A stretch of DNA of 64,000 nt. Origin: Ophiobolus disseminans. Its lineage: Eukaryota > Ascomycota > Dothideomycetes > Pleosporales > Phaeosphaeriaceae. How positions within the stretch are numbered: position 1 is the stretch's first letter; every line of letters begins with the position of its first letter. The DNA is taken from NCBI GenBank assembly GCA_010093685.1, contig MU006226.1, positions 756,964-820,963 on the forward strand, in the 5' to 3' direction. Made by a program: the position numbers and the translations under genes. Under the pieces are notes generated by a model, which worked only from the letters and a program-made list of their open reading frames with translations, was not told the origin of the DNA and ran no database searches. Shown in pieces: positions 21,556-33,408 of this stretch.

Positions 21556-22158
21556 TCAACCAAAGCTGACCCTCTTCCGCTGCTTGAACTTCCCATCCTT
21601 ATCCTTGCCCTTTTTGCTCTTCTCCTCGCCATCTCCGTCCTCGTTCTTGCCCGGCTCGCTCTTCCTCCTCCTGTGCTTCTTGAGCCCCTCCTTCCTCTCC
21701 TCAAACGCCTTATCCTTCTCGCTCTTCCTGCCCTCCGCCTCGACCCTCTTCGCCTCGCGGATTTCCTCCAGCTGCCGTGCCCTCATGATCTTGCTCTCGA
21801 GCCGTCCCTCCTTTTCAGCGTTCACGACACTCATAATCGCCATCATGCTCGCAGGGTCGTCGACGAACTTCTTGCCTTTCTTCACACCCTTGGGCTTCGC
21901 GATGCCGGCGGGTATTATGCCATTGAGCAGCGGGATGTCGAGTTCTTTCTCCGAGTAGACGCGCTTCTTCTTGCGACCGTCACTGTTGCGGGATTTGGTC
22001 TTTTGCGCGCCGCCCGGTTTGGCGAGGGAGAGCTTCTTTTGGCGGTTCTTGGAGATGCCTTCTGGTTTTGAGGCGGCAGATTTTGACTTTGCAGACGATT
22101 TTGCGCCGAGCTTGGTGGATTTGCCCTTCGTGCTCTTCGTGGGCTTTGTGGAACCCAT
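21556..22158 (-). CDS. LOC1: LOC1-like ribosome assembly / RNA localisation factor
   Basis: Single exon, 200 aa, highly basic (Lys-rich N and C termini). Yeast Loc1 is a nucleolar RNA-binding protein needed for 60S subunit assembly and ASH1 mRNA localisation. The diagnostic block is in the middle: VDDPASMMAIMSVVNAEKEGR followed by ESKIMRARQLEEIREAKR, flanked by KPKGVKKGKKF. The C terminus RRRKSEPGKNEDGDGEEKSKKGKDK is low complexity. It diverges from VPS68 with 236 bases between the starts, so the two probably share a promoter. Confidence 0.8.
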   Translation of the reverse strand: MGSTKPTKSTKGKSTKLGAKSSAKSKSAASKPEGISKNRQKKLSLAKPGGAQKTKSRNSDGRKKKRVYSEKELDIPLLNGIIPAGIAKPKGVKKGKKFVDDPASMMAIMSVVNAEKEGRLESKIMRARQLEEIREAKRVEAEGRKSEKDKAFEERKEGLKKHRRRKSEPGKNEDGDGEEKSKKGKDKDGKFKQRKRVSFG

Positions 22159-22394
22159 GGCGGCGGCTGTGGGATGTGAAGTGTTGGTGGTGTAGTTGTA
22201 AGGTTCGAAAGTTCGAAACTTTTTGGGAGACGCGAGGCGCAGATCGGCGGTTTGGCAAGTGCTGCCGACGTCAAGCGCTAAGGGTCATCCAACCTCGCAG
22301 GCGCGGCCGCAAGCACAGCTCCCAACACCAAACCTCACAGCTTCACATCCTCCAAACCCACCACCGATCGCGCGCACCGAAGCAGAAAGCCACC

Positions 22395-23023
22395 ATGGAA
22401 TCAAATCGCCTCTTCCGCTTCCCCAAGCCGGCATGGATGAACAGCGCCAACACACGGACAGCCGGCGTCTACGCCGCGGGAGCTCTGGTAGGCATCTGCG
22501 CCATTCGCATGCACGACTCATAGACTGACGAACGTCACGTAGTTCGCGCTCGGCTTCTACACACTCATCGACATCGCGGTATGGTCCAAGTCCATCATGA
22601 ATCCCTCCGACCCGCCCGTGCACATCACCTTCATCGACTGGATCCCCGGCATCTGCTCGGCACTGGGCATGCTCGTCATCAACTTGATCGATAAGTCGCG
22701 ACTGAGCGCCGACAGCTTCAGCTACAGCGGGAATGGTGTTGCATGGAAGGCGAGGCTGGTGCTGTTCCTGGGCTTTGCGCTGCTGGCGGGCGGGCTCGCG
22801 GGCAGTGTCGTGGTCATGGTGATGAAGTACATTGTGCCGGAGTATGTCTGGCCGACTATCTGGATGGGTGCTGGGAACGTTGTGGCTAACGCGCTGATCA
22901 TGCTGAGGTAAGTTCAAAAGCGTGGGCAAGTCGAGTGACGAGAGGCTAACATGACGCAGCTCGGCTGTGCTTTGGGTCGCGCAGAACATGGAGGACGAAT
23001 ATACCTACAACCTGGCACTTTGA
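22395..23023 (+). CDS. VPS68: Vps68 (TMEM50/UPF0220 family) endosomal membrane protein
   Basis: Three exons, 22395-22487, 22543-22907 and 22960-23023, introns 55 and 52 nt; 173 aa. Vps68 is a four-helix membrane protein that, with Vps55, acts in endosome-to-vacuole traffic and at ESCRT sites. Hydrophobic helices are TAGVYAAGALFALGFYTLID, TFIDWIPGICSALGMLVINLI, LVLFLGFALLAGGLAGSVVV and WPTIWMGAGNVVANALIML. The family signatures WIPG near the second helix and the ending SSAVLWVAQNMEDEYTYNLAL are present. Its partner gene VPS55 lies next door, tail to tail. Confidence 0.88.
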
Positions 23024-23463
23024 GGACACGGTGGAAGGAGAGAATGAGCTGCGGCAGCTGTGAGCATTGAGGCCTTCAGGGTCACGGCTTGTTGAGCAAC
23101 GACGAGCTAGCCATGGAGTATTATATGTGTTTAATATTCAGGACGTGTTGTCTTTGATCGATATGTATGAATAGTCTCGAAGCGTTCAAAGTGCTAGTTC
23201 ATCCACGCGCTAGCACTGTCACACGCTGTGCTTCCTGAAGAATCCAGATTTACAAACGGATGGTGGAGACCCTCCAAAAACCTACATATAGTACAAAACG
23301 CTCACAGAAATTCTTATAAACAACAAATGCATGCGGCCCACCGCGCTTCTAGCACCAGGTGATCCTCATGGACGCCAAGGCTTCCCCTTCCGGCAACTTC
23401 GTGCTTCGCCATCCAGATATAGTATGGGTGCAACCTCGCTCACTGCTCGGTTGCGCCGGCTAG
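23024..23463. terminator. Shared 3' region of convergent VPS68 and VPS55
   Basis: 440 bases holding both 3' untranslated regions. A long frame on the minus strand here is only the overlap of VPS55 exon 3. No other gene is seen. Confidence 0.5.
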
Positions 23464-24041
23464 TCAGAAGTCTTCTTGTTCCTGGAAGAACAGTGTGAAG
23501 CTGATGATGGTCGCATATATCAGGAGACCGCCGAAAACGGACATGGCTGCTGCGCCTCCTGCGATTTGCGACGAGTGCCAGAGGAGAGTGGGGAGGGCTA
23601 TCCAAAGTCAGCACATTATTCCCTTAAAATTAAATGTCCGTAGAAACGTGTTCATATGCTGTCGCGTGCTCCGCAGGTCCAGCGCATCACCTTAACGATC
23701 CAGCTTTGGCATGACTTACCAATACCCATGACGACAAAGAAGCCAGTCAAGAAGCGCCCGATATCTACTACGCCACTTCCATGGCTCTCCATGAAATCAT
23801 CCTGGTTCGCTGCTCTCCCGCAGAGCCAGTTCGGTAACGGCGCGATTACGTATGTTGCGACAACGAGCAGCGTGAGGTAGTTATGGAAGAGGGCGGCGGA
23901 GAGGATGACGAGAAGGAACCCTATCGCAAGGACCTATAATCACAATATTAGCATGATAACGTGGCGCTATGATGGAGCATCGGTATGCGCCGCGGGTTGA
24001 CGTACGAAGGACAGCCCTATGATGGTCTTGATGCCTGCCAT
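23464..24041 (-). CDS. VPS55: Vps55 (OB-RGRP family) endosomal protein
   Basis: Three exons, 24041-24006, 23933-23720 and 23597-23464, introns 72 and 122 nt; 127 aa. Assembled by hand from splice signals, since no long open frame covers it. The protein starts MAGIKTIIGLSF, and its four membrane helices follow the Vps55 pattern: VLAIGFLLVILSAALFHNY, LTLLVVATYVIAPLPNWLC, FLTGFFVVMGIALPTLLW and AMSVFGGLLIYATIISFTLFF. Vps55 forms a complex with Vps68 and is needed for late endosome to vacuole transport. Length matches the family (about 130-140 aa). It is divergent from PRE5. Confidence 0.88.
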
Positions 24042-24433
24042 GGTGGTGTTCCCTGGTTATCGTCCAGAATCGAGATATGTGTGGTGTCTACGCGCCAGTG
24101 TTGTTTGTATCCAGTACTTCCGGGCGGCGTGGTGAGGTGCAGTGTTGGAGTGTTGCGGTTGATGGTTAGCCGCCTGCGTGAGATTGGAGCTGGGCTGGAC
24201 GCTCGGTCGCTCTTGCCTTTGCCAAGCCCTGGAGCTCCGCGAGAGCTGTCGTAACTTCAACGGTGCCTGGCCCATCAACAACAACCACCCCGCTTCAACT
24301 TGACCCCGTTCCCGATTGTTTTCCCCTAGTACTTCGAGACTTCTGCGGGACTTTGCATCAGGACAACAATTGCGCCTGTACCCCTCCACGCTTACAAATA
24401 CCAACCTCGAACCCCACAACTCCCGCTTTCACG
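24042..24433. promoter_or_regulatory. Divergent promoter region of VPS55 and PRE5
   Basis: About 390 bases between the two starts. No distinct element was recognised. Confidence 0.4.
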
Positions 24434-25260
24434 ATGTTCAGGAACAACTACGACAACGACTCGGTCACCTTCTCGCCCCAGGGCCGCATATTCCAGGTCG
24501 AGTACGCGTCAGAGGCGGTCAAGCAGGGTTCGGTTGTCGTGGGCCTCGTCAGCAAAACACATGCCGTGCTCGCAGCTATCAAGGTATGGAGTGACTATCA
24601 CGAGAAAGTTGGGAACAAGGATTACTAACACGCGCAAAGAGGAATGCAGAAGAGCTCTCATCATACCAGAAGAAGATCATCCCAATCGACTCGCACTTCG
24701 GTGTTGCCCTCGCCGGTCTGGCCTCCGATGCCCGCGTTCTCTCCAACTTCATGAAGCAGCAGTCACTCGCCTCTCGCCTGACCTACGACCGCGCTATCCC
24801 GCTCTCCGAGATCACTGCACGCATCGCAGACCGCGCTCAGACCAACACCCAACAGTACGGCCGGAGACCATATGGTGTCGGACTGCTGATCGCTGGTGTT
24901 GATGCAAAGGGCCCACATCTGTTCGAGTTCCAGCCTAGCGGTGTCACACAGGAGATGCTTGCATGCGGTATTGGTGCGAGGAGTCAGATGGCGAGGACAT
25001 ACCTCGAGAGGCATCTGGACGACTTCGAAAACGCCAGCAGGGAGGATTTGATCAAGCACGCTTTGCGGGCACTGAAGGAGTCGCTGTCACAGGACAAGGA
25101 GCTCACCGTGGACAACACGAGTATTGGCATTGGCGGTATCAAGGAGAACTTTGCGCTCTACGAGGGCCAGGACATTGCCGAGTGGCTGGACGCGACCTTT
25201 GAGAACAGGGAAGGTGGTGACGAGGAGGAGGGCGGTGATGCCATGGAGACCGACTCATGA
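24434..25260 (+). CDS. PRE5: 20S proteasome subunit alpha6
   Basis: Exons 24434-24583 and 24640-25260, 56-nt intron (GTATGG donor, TACTAAC branch site); 256 aa. Alpha6 sits in the outer gate ring of the 20S core. The N terminus MFRNNYDNDSVTFSPQGRIF followed by QVEYASEAV is the alpha-subunit signature in its alpha6 form. Later blocks are RNAEELSSYQKKIIPID, GVALAGLASDARVLSNFMK, RRPYGVGLLIAGVD and FQPSGV. Alpha subunits have no catalytic Thr. The C terminus is strongly acidic (GGDEEEGGDAMETDS). Confidence 0.93.
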
Positions 25261-25682
25261 GGTGGCCTATAAATAAGGTACGAACATGGACTGCCAGCTC
25301 TACGGCCTCATGCAAAATCGTAGGTTGCATCTGAAACGAAAGTATGGTGAAGAGCATCCTGCTGCCAGTCCTCAAGATCATGACAAGGCTGGCATCTGCA
25401 TGCACTCGAAATAGAGTCAAGCTAGTTACGAAAATGAATGAACATGACACGAATCAACCTGGTTTGATCGCAACTATGACACTGATCACTCATTATTATC
25501 TGCTCACGGTGTGGTGAGCTCGCACTTGATACCTAGAGTGCAGGTGAACTTGTTCCGTCCAGCACGTGACCTTGAAGCTCCGAGCGGCATCCGCGAAATC
25601 TCGCCGGAGCTGTGCACCTTTCCCAACGCCCATCCGCAACTCCAACCCGTTCACACCCACGAAACCACACCCAACCATCACA
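25261..25682. other. Intergenic, ATP15 promoter
   Basis: Between tandem genes. No additional gene was recognised. Confidence 0.4.
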
Positions 25683-26024
25683 ATGGCATTTGCGTGGAAA
25701 GCCGCCGGTCTCACGTACGTCGACGAAGTTCCTACGCCGCCGGAAGCCCGCAATTGACATCTGGACAGCTACAACCGCTACATCTCCGTCGCATCGCGCG
25801 TCGTGCGTCGCTCGCTCAAGGAGGACAAGCGCATCGCTGCCGAGCGAAGGGGCCAGAGTGAACTCAGGTTTGCCAAGTGGCAGGTGAGTTGGACAACAAT
25901 TAGAGTCATGGTGAAGGAGAAGCTTGGGCTAACGTATGGGCAGAATGGCAAGCAGGGCGACTCGAAGGACTTGAACGCTGCGTCGCTGCAGGCCCAGGCT
26001 GACGCAAAGGCTGCATCATCTTAG
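25683..26024 (+). CDS. ATP15: Mitochondrial F1 ATP synthase subunit epsilon
   Basis: Three exons, 25683-25714, 25769-25883 and 25944-26024, introns 54 and 60 nt; 75 aa, hand-assembled. The product starts MAFAWKAAGLTYNRYISVAS and continues RVVRRSLKEDKR, closely fitting the family pattern (Trp-Lys-Ala-Gly...Tyr...Ala-Arg-Val-Arg-Arg-Ala-Leu-Lys). It is part of the central stalk of the F1 sector, at the foot of subunit gamma. The N terminus acts as its own import signal in relatives. The last 25 residues (DSKDLNAASLQAQADAKAASS) are a fungal extension. Confidence 0.87.
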
Positions 26025-26320
26025 ACGGTCGAAAGTCAAGGGAACATGAACATGGTGGAGTAGATGCGCCGGGACATTGAGCAGGCAGTCGGAGGAACGA
26101 ATGTATATTCTGTACTATCAAATGCCGCAAGCGTGACAAACAGTCAGAAGCTAAGCCAACATTAAGCTCAATTGCACCTTAAACCTCCTGATAGTGAACG
26201 CGATCCCTAATTGTTGCGTGAGGCTCTGGGCCGCCGACCTCTCACAAAAGCTCGCCTTCCATGCAGGTGCAACTCGGCTGTCACAGACTTCCCGCATCGG
26301 AACCTACTCCACCACCCAAC

Positions 26321-28972
26321 ATGGCAGATCCTCTCATCGATCACAATACAGCCTCTGATCCCGTATTAAATAATGTTGCTCCATATGTTGCGCCGAGTAA
26401 GAAATGCCGAAAACTGAAAGCGCGTGAAATGCTCACGCCCACTAGTCTCTTCACATGTCCATGCTTCTGGAAGCAATGCTCAGGCCACCACATCGGCGGA
26501 TCTGCCACTGAGACAGTCGCTCCGAAGGTCGCAGAGCGCATACGAACCAAGAGTTCATGATATCACAGAGAAGTTTACACGAGCTTCTAATGGTATGTAC
26601 TTTGCTCTTTCCAATGTTGGACATCGCGGGGCACTGGTGGGGCCTTCTTCGTGAAGTCATCCACACGTGCATGCTGTGTTTGAACCGTTCTGAACATACA
26701 GAAAGACGAAGAAGCTAACATACATGCAGCACTCGATGTCGGCCAACTCGTCAAAGATGACTACTTCACACTCTTCGAGTCCATTGGGGCCATTGAAGTA
26801 CGTCTGCCTTATGACTACCAGGCTGATATGCTAACATAAGTAGATTATGGACTCCAAGATGGACAGCGGTTTCTTAAATCCTGGAGAGACTCTTGAGGAT
26901 GACTATGACACACTAACACCTCTCCTACCGGAAGAGATTATCGGTATCATGGACCAATTACTCTGCTACGAGATGGCGTGGCATACCGGTTATCCGTTAT
27001 CCCAGACACTGTTTACGTCAGTCTACATCGACAAGTTACTGTGGCCAGAAGTGAAGATTCTGGAGCAAGCCCAGTTCTACCGCGGAACCATTCCTGACGA
27101 GAAAAGACCTGGGCCCCTGCTGCAAGCGCTGAGGGCATACTGCTTAGCACTCATCAAAGGATGCGACTTTGTCATTGCCAAAATTACCAGCAGAGACTAC
27201 TTTGAGGAAGAGGACTTTTGCACACATATATACAATCGTGTACTGTTTATGGAAATTCCAATGGATGTCTTCCTAAGGGAACTAGATGCTGCAATGGAAG
27301 TCATGAAAGAGTGAGTGCAGACAAAAACCAACACCTCTTGTCTACTCAACTAACATCTCCCAGCACCGACCTCCAAATCAACGACGCCCTCCGATCCTCC
27401 ATCATCAGCCGCCTCGCCCTGCGCAAAGACCTCCTCCGCGCCCTCGACATCGACCTTCCCCTCGAACACATCTCCTACTCCTGGCCGCCCATCCACACCG
27501 GTATCCAAAAGCTCAAAGCAACCCACCAACTCGGCCAAACCGTCCCCGGCTCCTTCAGCACCAAAATGCAACGCCGCCTCGCATCCACCGTGCCGCCTCG
27601 TCCGATCGTTGAACTCGAGTTTGTTGACGCGCTTGAGAAATTGCAATATCTTGCTACTGATTGCGAGGAAGCGACGCGTTTTGTTAAATTGCCGCAAGAC
27701 CCGCTCGAATACCAATCTTTTCTGTGGTCCTTTGCATCGCGGTCGCCCGCACCACTTAGTTATGCAAGATCATACCTCGCAACCCTGCTATTCCACCCCG
27801 GCGTCCTGGAATCCGCAATCTCACTGCCCCTCTTAGACGTCAAAGCGCTCGTCTTCCCCGCCTCTTCGCCCGTCCTCGATCCAAGCAATTGGACATACTC
27901 GCCGCCCAGAAACGCCCTGCTGTCCAAGCCGCCGCGCTTGGAATACGCGATGCTGATTGATGACTTCGCGGACCGGTGTGGGCAGCCGTATATGGACCTT
28001 TGGATCGCGCTGGGGCAGAATAGATGTCGCTTGCGCCGTATGCTCACGCACGTTATTGCGGGGTGGGACATATTGCAATCGGATGCGAGTCTTGCAGATG
28101 AGACGATTGCATCTGCATCTGCGGCTTTGGGCGTCGCAGAGCAAGTGTTCGAGAATCCGCTTAGTAGTTGGGCGTATCACAAGAAACTGTGGATGCTGGA
28201 GAAAATCCTACTCCTGGGATTTGAACTGGATGTTTATCTCCCCGACGAATTCGCAGGCCAGTATCTCTTCCTGAGCTTAATCGCCACGCGTCGACGGGAC
28301 TTACTATTCAAAATCGAAGCCCACTACAACAAATACCTCTCCTCCCTCGTCCAGGCCCGCAATTTCCCCGACGCACAAGACGTCGAAGACGCCCTCCCGT
28401 ACATATCTAGCCTCGTCCTCAACGCAACCGGCACCGCAGCTCTCAGCCTCGCACTCGCGCGCTTCTACATCGTCCTGCTATATCTGCGCCTCGTTCCCGT
28501 CCCAGCCCGCCCGTTTAGTTCCGAACAGCTGCGGTATGAAGTCCGCATGAAGCCGTTTTTGGGCTTCCAACCACCGGAAGTCCCGCCGTTTGAAGATTTC
28601 GCGGAACATGTAAAGCCGTATGGGGCATATACCTCCCCTAATCCAGGTTTTGATGCAGATATTGGGAATAGCGAGTCTGAGATTTGGACCGCGATTGAAG
28701 ACGCGTTGAAAAGCGCGAAAGAGGCGTTTGCGCGCGTTAAGAAACTCGGCGCGCAGGCTGCGCGGGCGGAGGGCGTGAAGGGCGTGTGGGGAAAGGATGT
28801 GCAGGCACGCTTGGCCAGTTGTGTTGCGGCGGGCGTGGCGGTGGCGGGGGTAAAGGATGCTGTGTTGAAGAGGGGGGAGGAAGGGTTAGGGGTGAGGGTG
28901 GAGATACCGGAGAGTGGGGAGGGGAAGAGGTATGCTGAGGGTTGGGTTGTTGGGAGGGTTGTGAAGGAGTAG
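26321..28972 (+). CDS. MAK10: NatC N-terminal acetyltransferase auxiliary subunit (Naa35/Mak10)
   Basis: Five exons, 26321-26396, 26446-26592, 26730-26797, 26844-27310 and 27364-28972; about 788 aa. Mak10/Naa35 anchors the NatC complex, which acetylates Met-hydrophobic N termini, to the ribosome. Recognition rests on the highly conserved block DVGQLVKDDYFTLFESIGAIE joined over a 46-nt intron to IMDSKMDSGFL, then LTPLLPEEIIGIMDQLLCYE and WHTGYPLSQTLFTSVYIDKL. The C-terminal half is helical and less conserved. Exons 1-2 (MADPLIDHNTAS..., ...VHDITEKFTRASN) are chosen by phase and splice sites and are less certain. The 137-nt third intron gap is longer than usual here. Confidence 0.85.
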
Positions 28973-29414
28973 AATCGGGGTTGAATTGGGGGATGGGGGA
29001 TGGTGGAGAGCACAGGATGGCTAGTGGAGAATGTAGAATGTAAGACGCTCCACTCTATATGTGGTGTATATTGATTCCAAAGCTCCTTCTCTCTTGCATC
29101 GAATATCTCACTACTCTGTCTTCGCACTTGAGGCAACGAGACATGTTTACGGCAGCGGCAAGTCCATGCTACAATCAGCCAACTTCTCATCTCAGACCCA
29201 GAAGCTGCAGACGACAAATGTCAATATCTTAATTCTCTATTTTGGAAATATTGCCTCCGCGTAGATTCGCCCGCAGATGACTTAAACTCCATCCCAAATG
29301 CTCAGGGTATCAATTCCATACCAAATACTTTTCCTCCTCACCCTTTCACCACCAAGCAAAACACAAAACGCCAAAAACTTTCTCATCCTGCTGAAGTAGG
29401 CCGAAGCCAAAATC
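28973..29414. terminator. Shared 3' region of convergent MAK10 and RPC82
   Basis: About 440 bases, no gene seen. Confidence 0.45.
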
Positions 29415-31558
29415 CTACACCGACACAAGCGGGCCATGAAAATCGCGAAGCGTGGCGACCAAATCATCCTCGCGAAAAAGCTGCAACAGCAACTTCTCCT
29501 GCACTTCTTTCCACTTCTGCAGCGCATCCAACTCGCTCTTACTCAACCACTTGGCCTCGTTCCCCACAACATCCGAGCGCTCAGCTTTACTAAGCAGAGG
29601 CTGAGCTTTCTCGCGCTCAAACGCAATGCGCTGAACGATCCGGACCATACCCTTATACGTATCGTGCAGCAACTTTTCTCGTGCGCGCTGGCGATCGTAC
29701 CAGACGAGGTGTAGTGAGTGTTTTGCTTCTCTGCGTTCGACTTTGGGGATTTCCTGCGTTTGCACGAAGCCCTGAACAGTGAGGTCGTTTACGATACCGC
29801 GGATGTCTGCGGCGGACATCATCATTGCGTTGCAGGTAGCGCGTTCGTCGAGTTTGCCTTTTTTGCGGAGAGCGCGGATGAGTTTTACGCCGAGGGAGCC
29901 TTTGCGGGCGGAGATTGTGTTTTCGACTTCGGATTGGATGAGCTGTTTGGCGATTTCTTCGAATTCGATGTGCCATTGGGAGAAGCCGGCGCGGGAGTGC
30001 CAGGTGGCAAAGTGCAGTGGATCTTCGGCGAGGAGTCGTATGTGCTTGTCTACGAGTTGTGTCTTTTCGTCCATGCTGAGGTTGCTTGGGTCGATTGCTG
30101 TGCTGAGGATGTTCGACCTGTGGACGTGCCCTTTCCGGGTCACTGCGGTCACGGCGTTGGGGTCGAGGCCTTCCAGTACGTCGAAGTCGCGGGGCAGCCT
30201 TTTCGCGATGTCGCGGGCATTGACGAGGAATCGGGGATCCATGGTGATCTCAGCGACTACTTCGCCGGTTGCTAACGGCGGCTCGGGGAAGTCCTCGTAG
30301 CATCGTGGAGTGTGGGCTTCCAGCATCCGTAGCATGGTCTGGTATATGTAGGCGGTGACAGGTCCCAGTCGTTGCTCGACAAGTTGGACCAGCTGTTCCG
30401 TACGCATTGCGACCGAGACCTTCTCCGGGTTCACACGAACGACCAACTCGTCTTCTGGGGAGGATGCCTTATGCGCTGAGGCGTAGTTTGCGCCGTTGAT
30501 CTTGACCCGCTTGTTGGAGCCGTCGTCGCCGCGTTTCCGCGAGAACTTTGGGGGTATCAGCCATTCGTCGCGGATCTGCCGTTTCAGCTGCTGGGTCTTC
30601 CGATGAACCTTCTCTTTGTCTTTGGTTCCGGTCATGGCAGCTCCGCCGAGTTCCTCTTCGATAGCGCGTTGTTGCAGCATGTCGTGCATGTCGCCGGGGG
30701 AGAGGTACTGCGTGTCCGAGACGGTTCTGACCCAGCCACGCTCGACCAGCAGCCGGATGATGTCGTACAGCTCGTCCACGGAGGCTATCTCGTCATTGTC
30801 CTCGACTTCCTCTATGACCGTCGCATGCGCCGTGCCGTTCGCTTTCGCTGCTTTCGAGGTCCCGTTGGTAGCGTGGTCGCCGTTGGCCAGACTTTGGGGG
30901 TCGGGCTTGACGTCGTCCAACTCAGCGGGCACACCATTTACGACACCATTCAGCTTGGTCGCCTTTCCATTCACATGTGCTTCGTAAGCTCGCTTCCTCT
31001 TCAGACCGGCGCCATTCACCACGCCGTCGTCTGAGTCATCGTCGCTCTCGGTGTCGGGGGGAAAGTAGGCCTCCTTGAGGTCTGCGATGCGCGTATGGCC
31101 GAGGGTCAGCAGATTGGACATGACGTTCGCGGCCTTCCTGCCAAAGCGGTCCTCGACCAGCTTTGCGACCTTGCCGAAGCGCACGACTGCGTACGAGTTC
31201 TGCCAGTCGATCTCGTAGTATGTGACGGGCGGCTCGCCGCCGGAGTGGAAGATGAGGTGCTGCTGCAGGAGGATGACGAGGCCGTACTTGATCTGGCGGC
31301 CGTTGAGGTAGGAAGCGCGCGCAACGGCGGCGAGGGTCTGTCGTCCATGGCGCGCAAGGATGGAGTAGACGCGCTGGGGTTGTGAGAGGGTGCACTGTGA
31401 GGCAGCGGGTGAGAATATTCCGACGTACCGCTGCAAGTTCGCCGTAGACATCTTCGACCAGGAAGGTGCACAGCTCCGCGAGTATCTGGCGCGTGTTGGT
31501 TAAGAATGTGGCGGCGCATTGCAGCTCTTACCGGAGTCTCGCGCTGATTGTACGACAT
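29415..31558 (-). CDS. RPC82: RNA polymerase III subunit C82 (RPC3)
   Basis: Exons 31558-31532, 31485-31429 and 31373-29415, introns 46 and 55 nt; 680 aa. C82 is the winged-helix subunit of the C82-C34-C31 subcomplex that opens promoters for tRNA and 5S genes. After MSYNQRETP the reading ILAELCTFLVEDVYGELAAR is the family's N-terminal block, continuing VYSILARHGRQTLAAVARAS and LVILLQQHLIFH. The acceptor of intron 2 is the CCCAG before CGCGTCTAC; a nearer CACAG would leave only 34 nt and break the block. Middle parts are acidic and low complexity (PPDTESDDDSDDG). Conserved later blocks are FLVNARDIAKRLPRDFDVLEG and LHFATWHSRAGFSQWHIEF. It diverges from QCR2. Confidence 0.87.
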
Positions 31559-31866
31559 GATGGAGCCTAGATATTTGCCAGATATCTAGGTGCAGGTAGG
31601 GCTACCGGTGAGACATTGGTATACTGGGGTGAAGTGAGGAACGGGCCAAAAGTGGTCGGCAGCTTAACTTGGGCAAGAAATGATAGCGGCGGGGAGGGTG
31701 ACCAGCTTGCGGCCGCGGCCAATAGGCGCCCCCCATTTCCGTTAGGTCAGCGCAACTTTGCGAGAGCGTCGACGGTCGACATTTACCTCACCCAAGCCGC
31801 CGCTGCTTCCATCCAATTGCCCCCCACCCGCCCATCGACCGCCCCCAGCCCGGCGCCCTCTTCACA
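31559..31866. promoter_or_regulatory. Bidirectional promoter of RPC82 and QCR2
   Basis: About 310 bases between the two ATGs. A GCGGCCGC stretch near 31710 is the most GC-rich part. No defined factor site is claimed. Confidence 0.4.
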
Positions 31867-33408
31867 ATGTTGTCCCGCCCGACCGCCTGCCGGGGCGCCC
31901 AGCGTGCTGCCCGCCAGCACGTCCTCCGCCAGAGCCACCAGCGCCGGGGACTCGCAGCGCCCGCCTCGGGCTCCTTCCAGTACGAGGCCGGCGAGGCCAA
32001 AGGCGTCAAGTACGCCAGCAGAGACTTTGCGGGGCCCACCACCACGCTCGCCCTCGTCGCAAAGGCCGGCACGCGCTTCCAGCCGCTGCCCGGCCTGACC
32101 GAGGGCCTTGCCAACTTCGCATTCCGGGTACGCCATGCCCTGACAATTGCTGCACCAGAGCCCGACTGACGCCAATTGCACTACAGAGCACCGAGCGGAG
32201 GTCCACGCTGCGCATCGTTCGCGAGTCCGAGCTGCTGGGAGCTTCCCTCAACGCATACCACTCGCGCGAGAACCTCGTGCTCGAGGCCAAGTTCCTCCGC
32301 GATGACCTGCCCTACTTCGTCGAGCTGCTCGGCGAGGTCGCCAGCAAGACAAAGTACCAGCGTGCGTCTTGAATCTAGCACTGCAGCATAAGGTGGGACT
32401 GACGTCTGCAGCTTTCGTCTACAACGAGGAGGTCCTGCCGCTCATCAACTTCGCCCACAAGCGCTTCCTCGGCAGCGTCACCGAGATGGCCACAAACTCA
32501 GCCCACGCCCTCGCCTTCCACCGCGGCCTCGGTGTCCCCACCGCCTCGGCCTCGCAGACGCCCTTCACAAAGTACCTCGACGCCGAGGCCATCGAATGGT
32601 ACTCCAAGGTCGCATACGCCAAGCCCAATTTTGCCGTCGTCGCCAACGGTGCAGACGCCGGCGAGTTCGGCAAGTGGGTGAACGAGTTCTTCGACGACGT
32701 GCCCGCCTCGGCTTCAGAGCAGAGTGCTGGCAAGGACCAGACCAAGTACGTCGGTGGAGAGGAGCGCATTGCCCACGACGGCGGCAACGCCATGGTTATT
32801 GCGTTCCCCGGCTCCAGCTCCTTCACCGGCAAGTTCTACAAGCCTGAGATTGCCGTTCTCGCATCCCTCCTCGGTGGCCAGGCCGCCGTCAAGTGGTCGG
32901 CTGGCTTCACCATTCTCGCCAACGCTGCGGCGCCCGGCACCAAGGTCAAGACCACCAGCGCCATTTACTCCGACGCTGGTCTCCTCTACACCACCATCAC
33001 GGGCTCAGCAAAGGGCGTTGCCGAGACCGCCAAGGCAGCCGTCGATGCCATTAAGAAGATTGCCAGTGGAGAAATATCTAGCGAGCTCATCTCAAAGGCC
33101 AAGGCTACTGCGAAGTTCAAGGAGCTCGAGCACGGCCAGGATGCGCGCGCTGGTCTCGAGCTTACCGGCAACGGCCTCATCCACAACACACAACCGTACC
33201 AGATCGACGAGGTTGCCAAGCTTATCGATGGCGTGTCAGAAGAGTCTCTTAAATCGGTGAGTCTACTCATATTCATGTGGTGTGATATGCAAATGCTGAT
33301 GACTTTCTATAGGCCGCCAAGCAATTACTTGAGAACAGGGCCTCTGTATCTTCCGTCGGTGACCTATTTGTGCTACCGTACGCTGAGGAGATTGGTCTTA
33401 AGGTGTAA
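31867..33408 (+). CDS. QCR2: Cytochrome bc1 complex core protein 2
   Basis: Four exons, 31867-32127, 32187-32361, 32412-33256 and 33313-33408, introns 59, 50 and 56 nt; 458 aa. Core 2 is a matrix-facing subunit of respiratory complex III, of the M16 peptidase fold but without protease activity. The first 28 residues are Arg-rich without acids, a mitochondrial presequence (MLSRPTACRGAQRAARQHVL...). Conserved are AGTRFQPLPGLTEGLANFAF, STERRSTLRIVRESELLGAS and SEELISKAK-like segments near 390; the zinc-binding HxxEH of active M16 enzymes is absent, as expected. The last exon ends LLENRASVSSVGDLFVLPYA, typical of the family's end. Longer frames past 33408 are not coding. Confidence 0.88.

Noticed and set aside
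27218..27363. Continuous frame extending MAK10 exon 5 upstream through the intron
   Set aside because: The shifted frame replaces conserved MAK10 sequence; GTGAGT donor and CCCAG acceptor clearly define an intron.
31375..31428. 34-nt intron in RPC82 ending at CACAG
   Set aside because: Too short; the CCCAG 21 bases further gives a 55-nt intron and restores the conserved ELAARVYSIL block.
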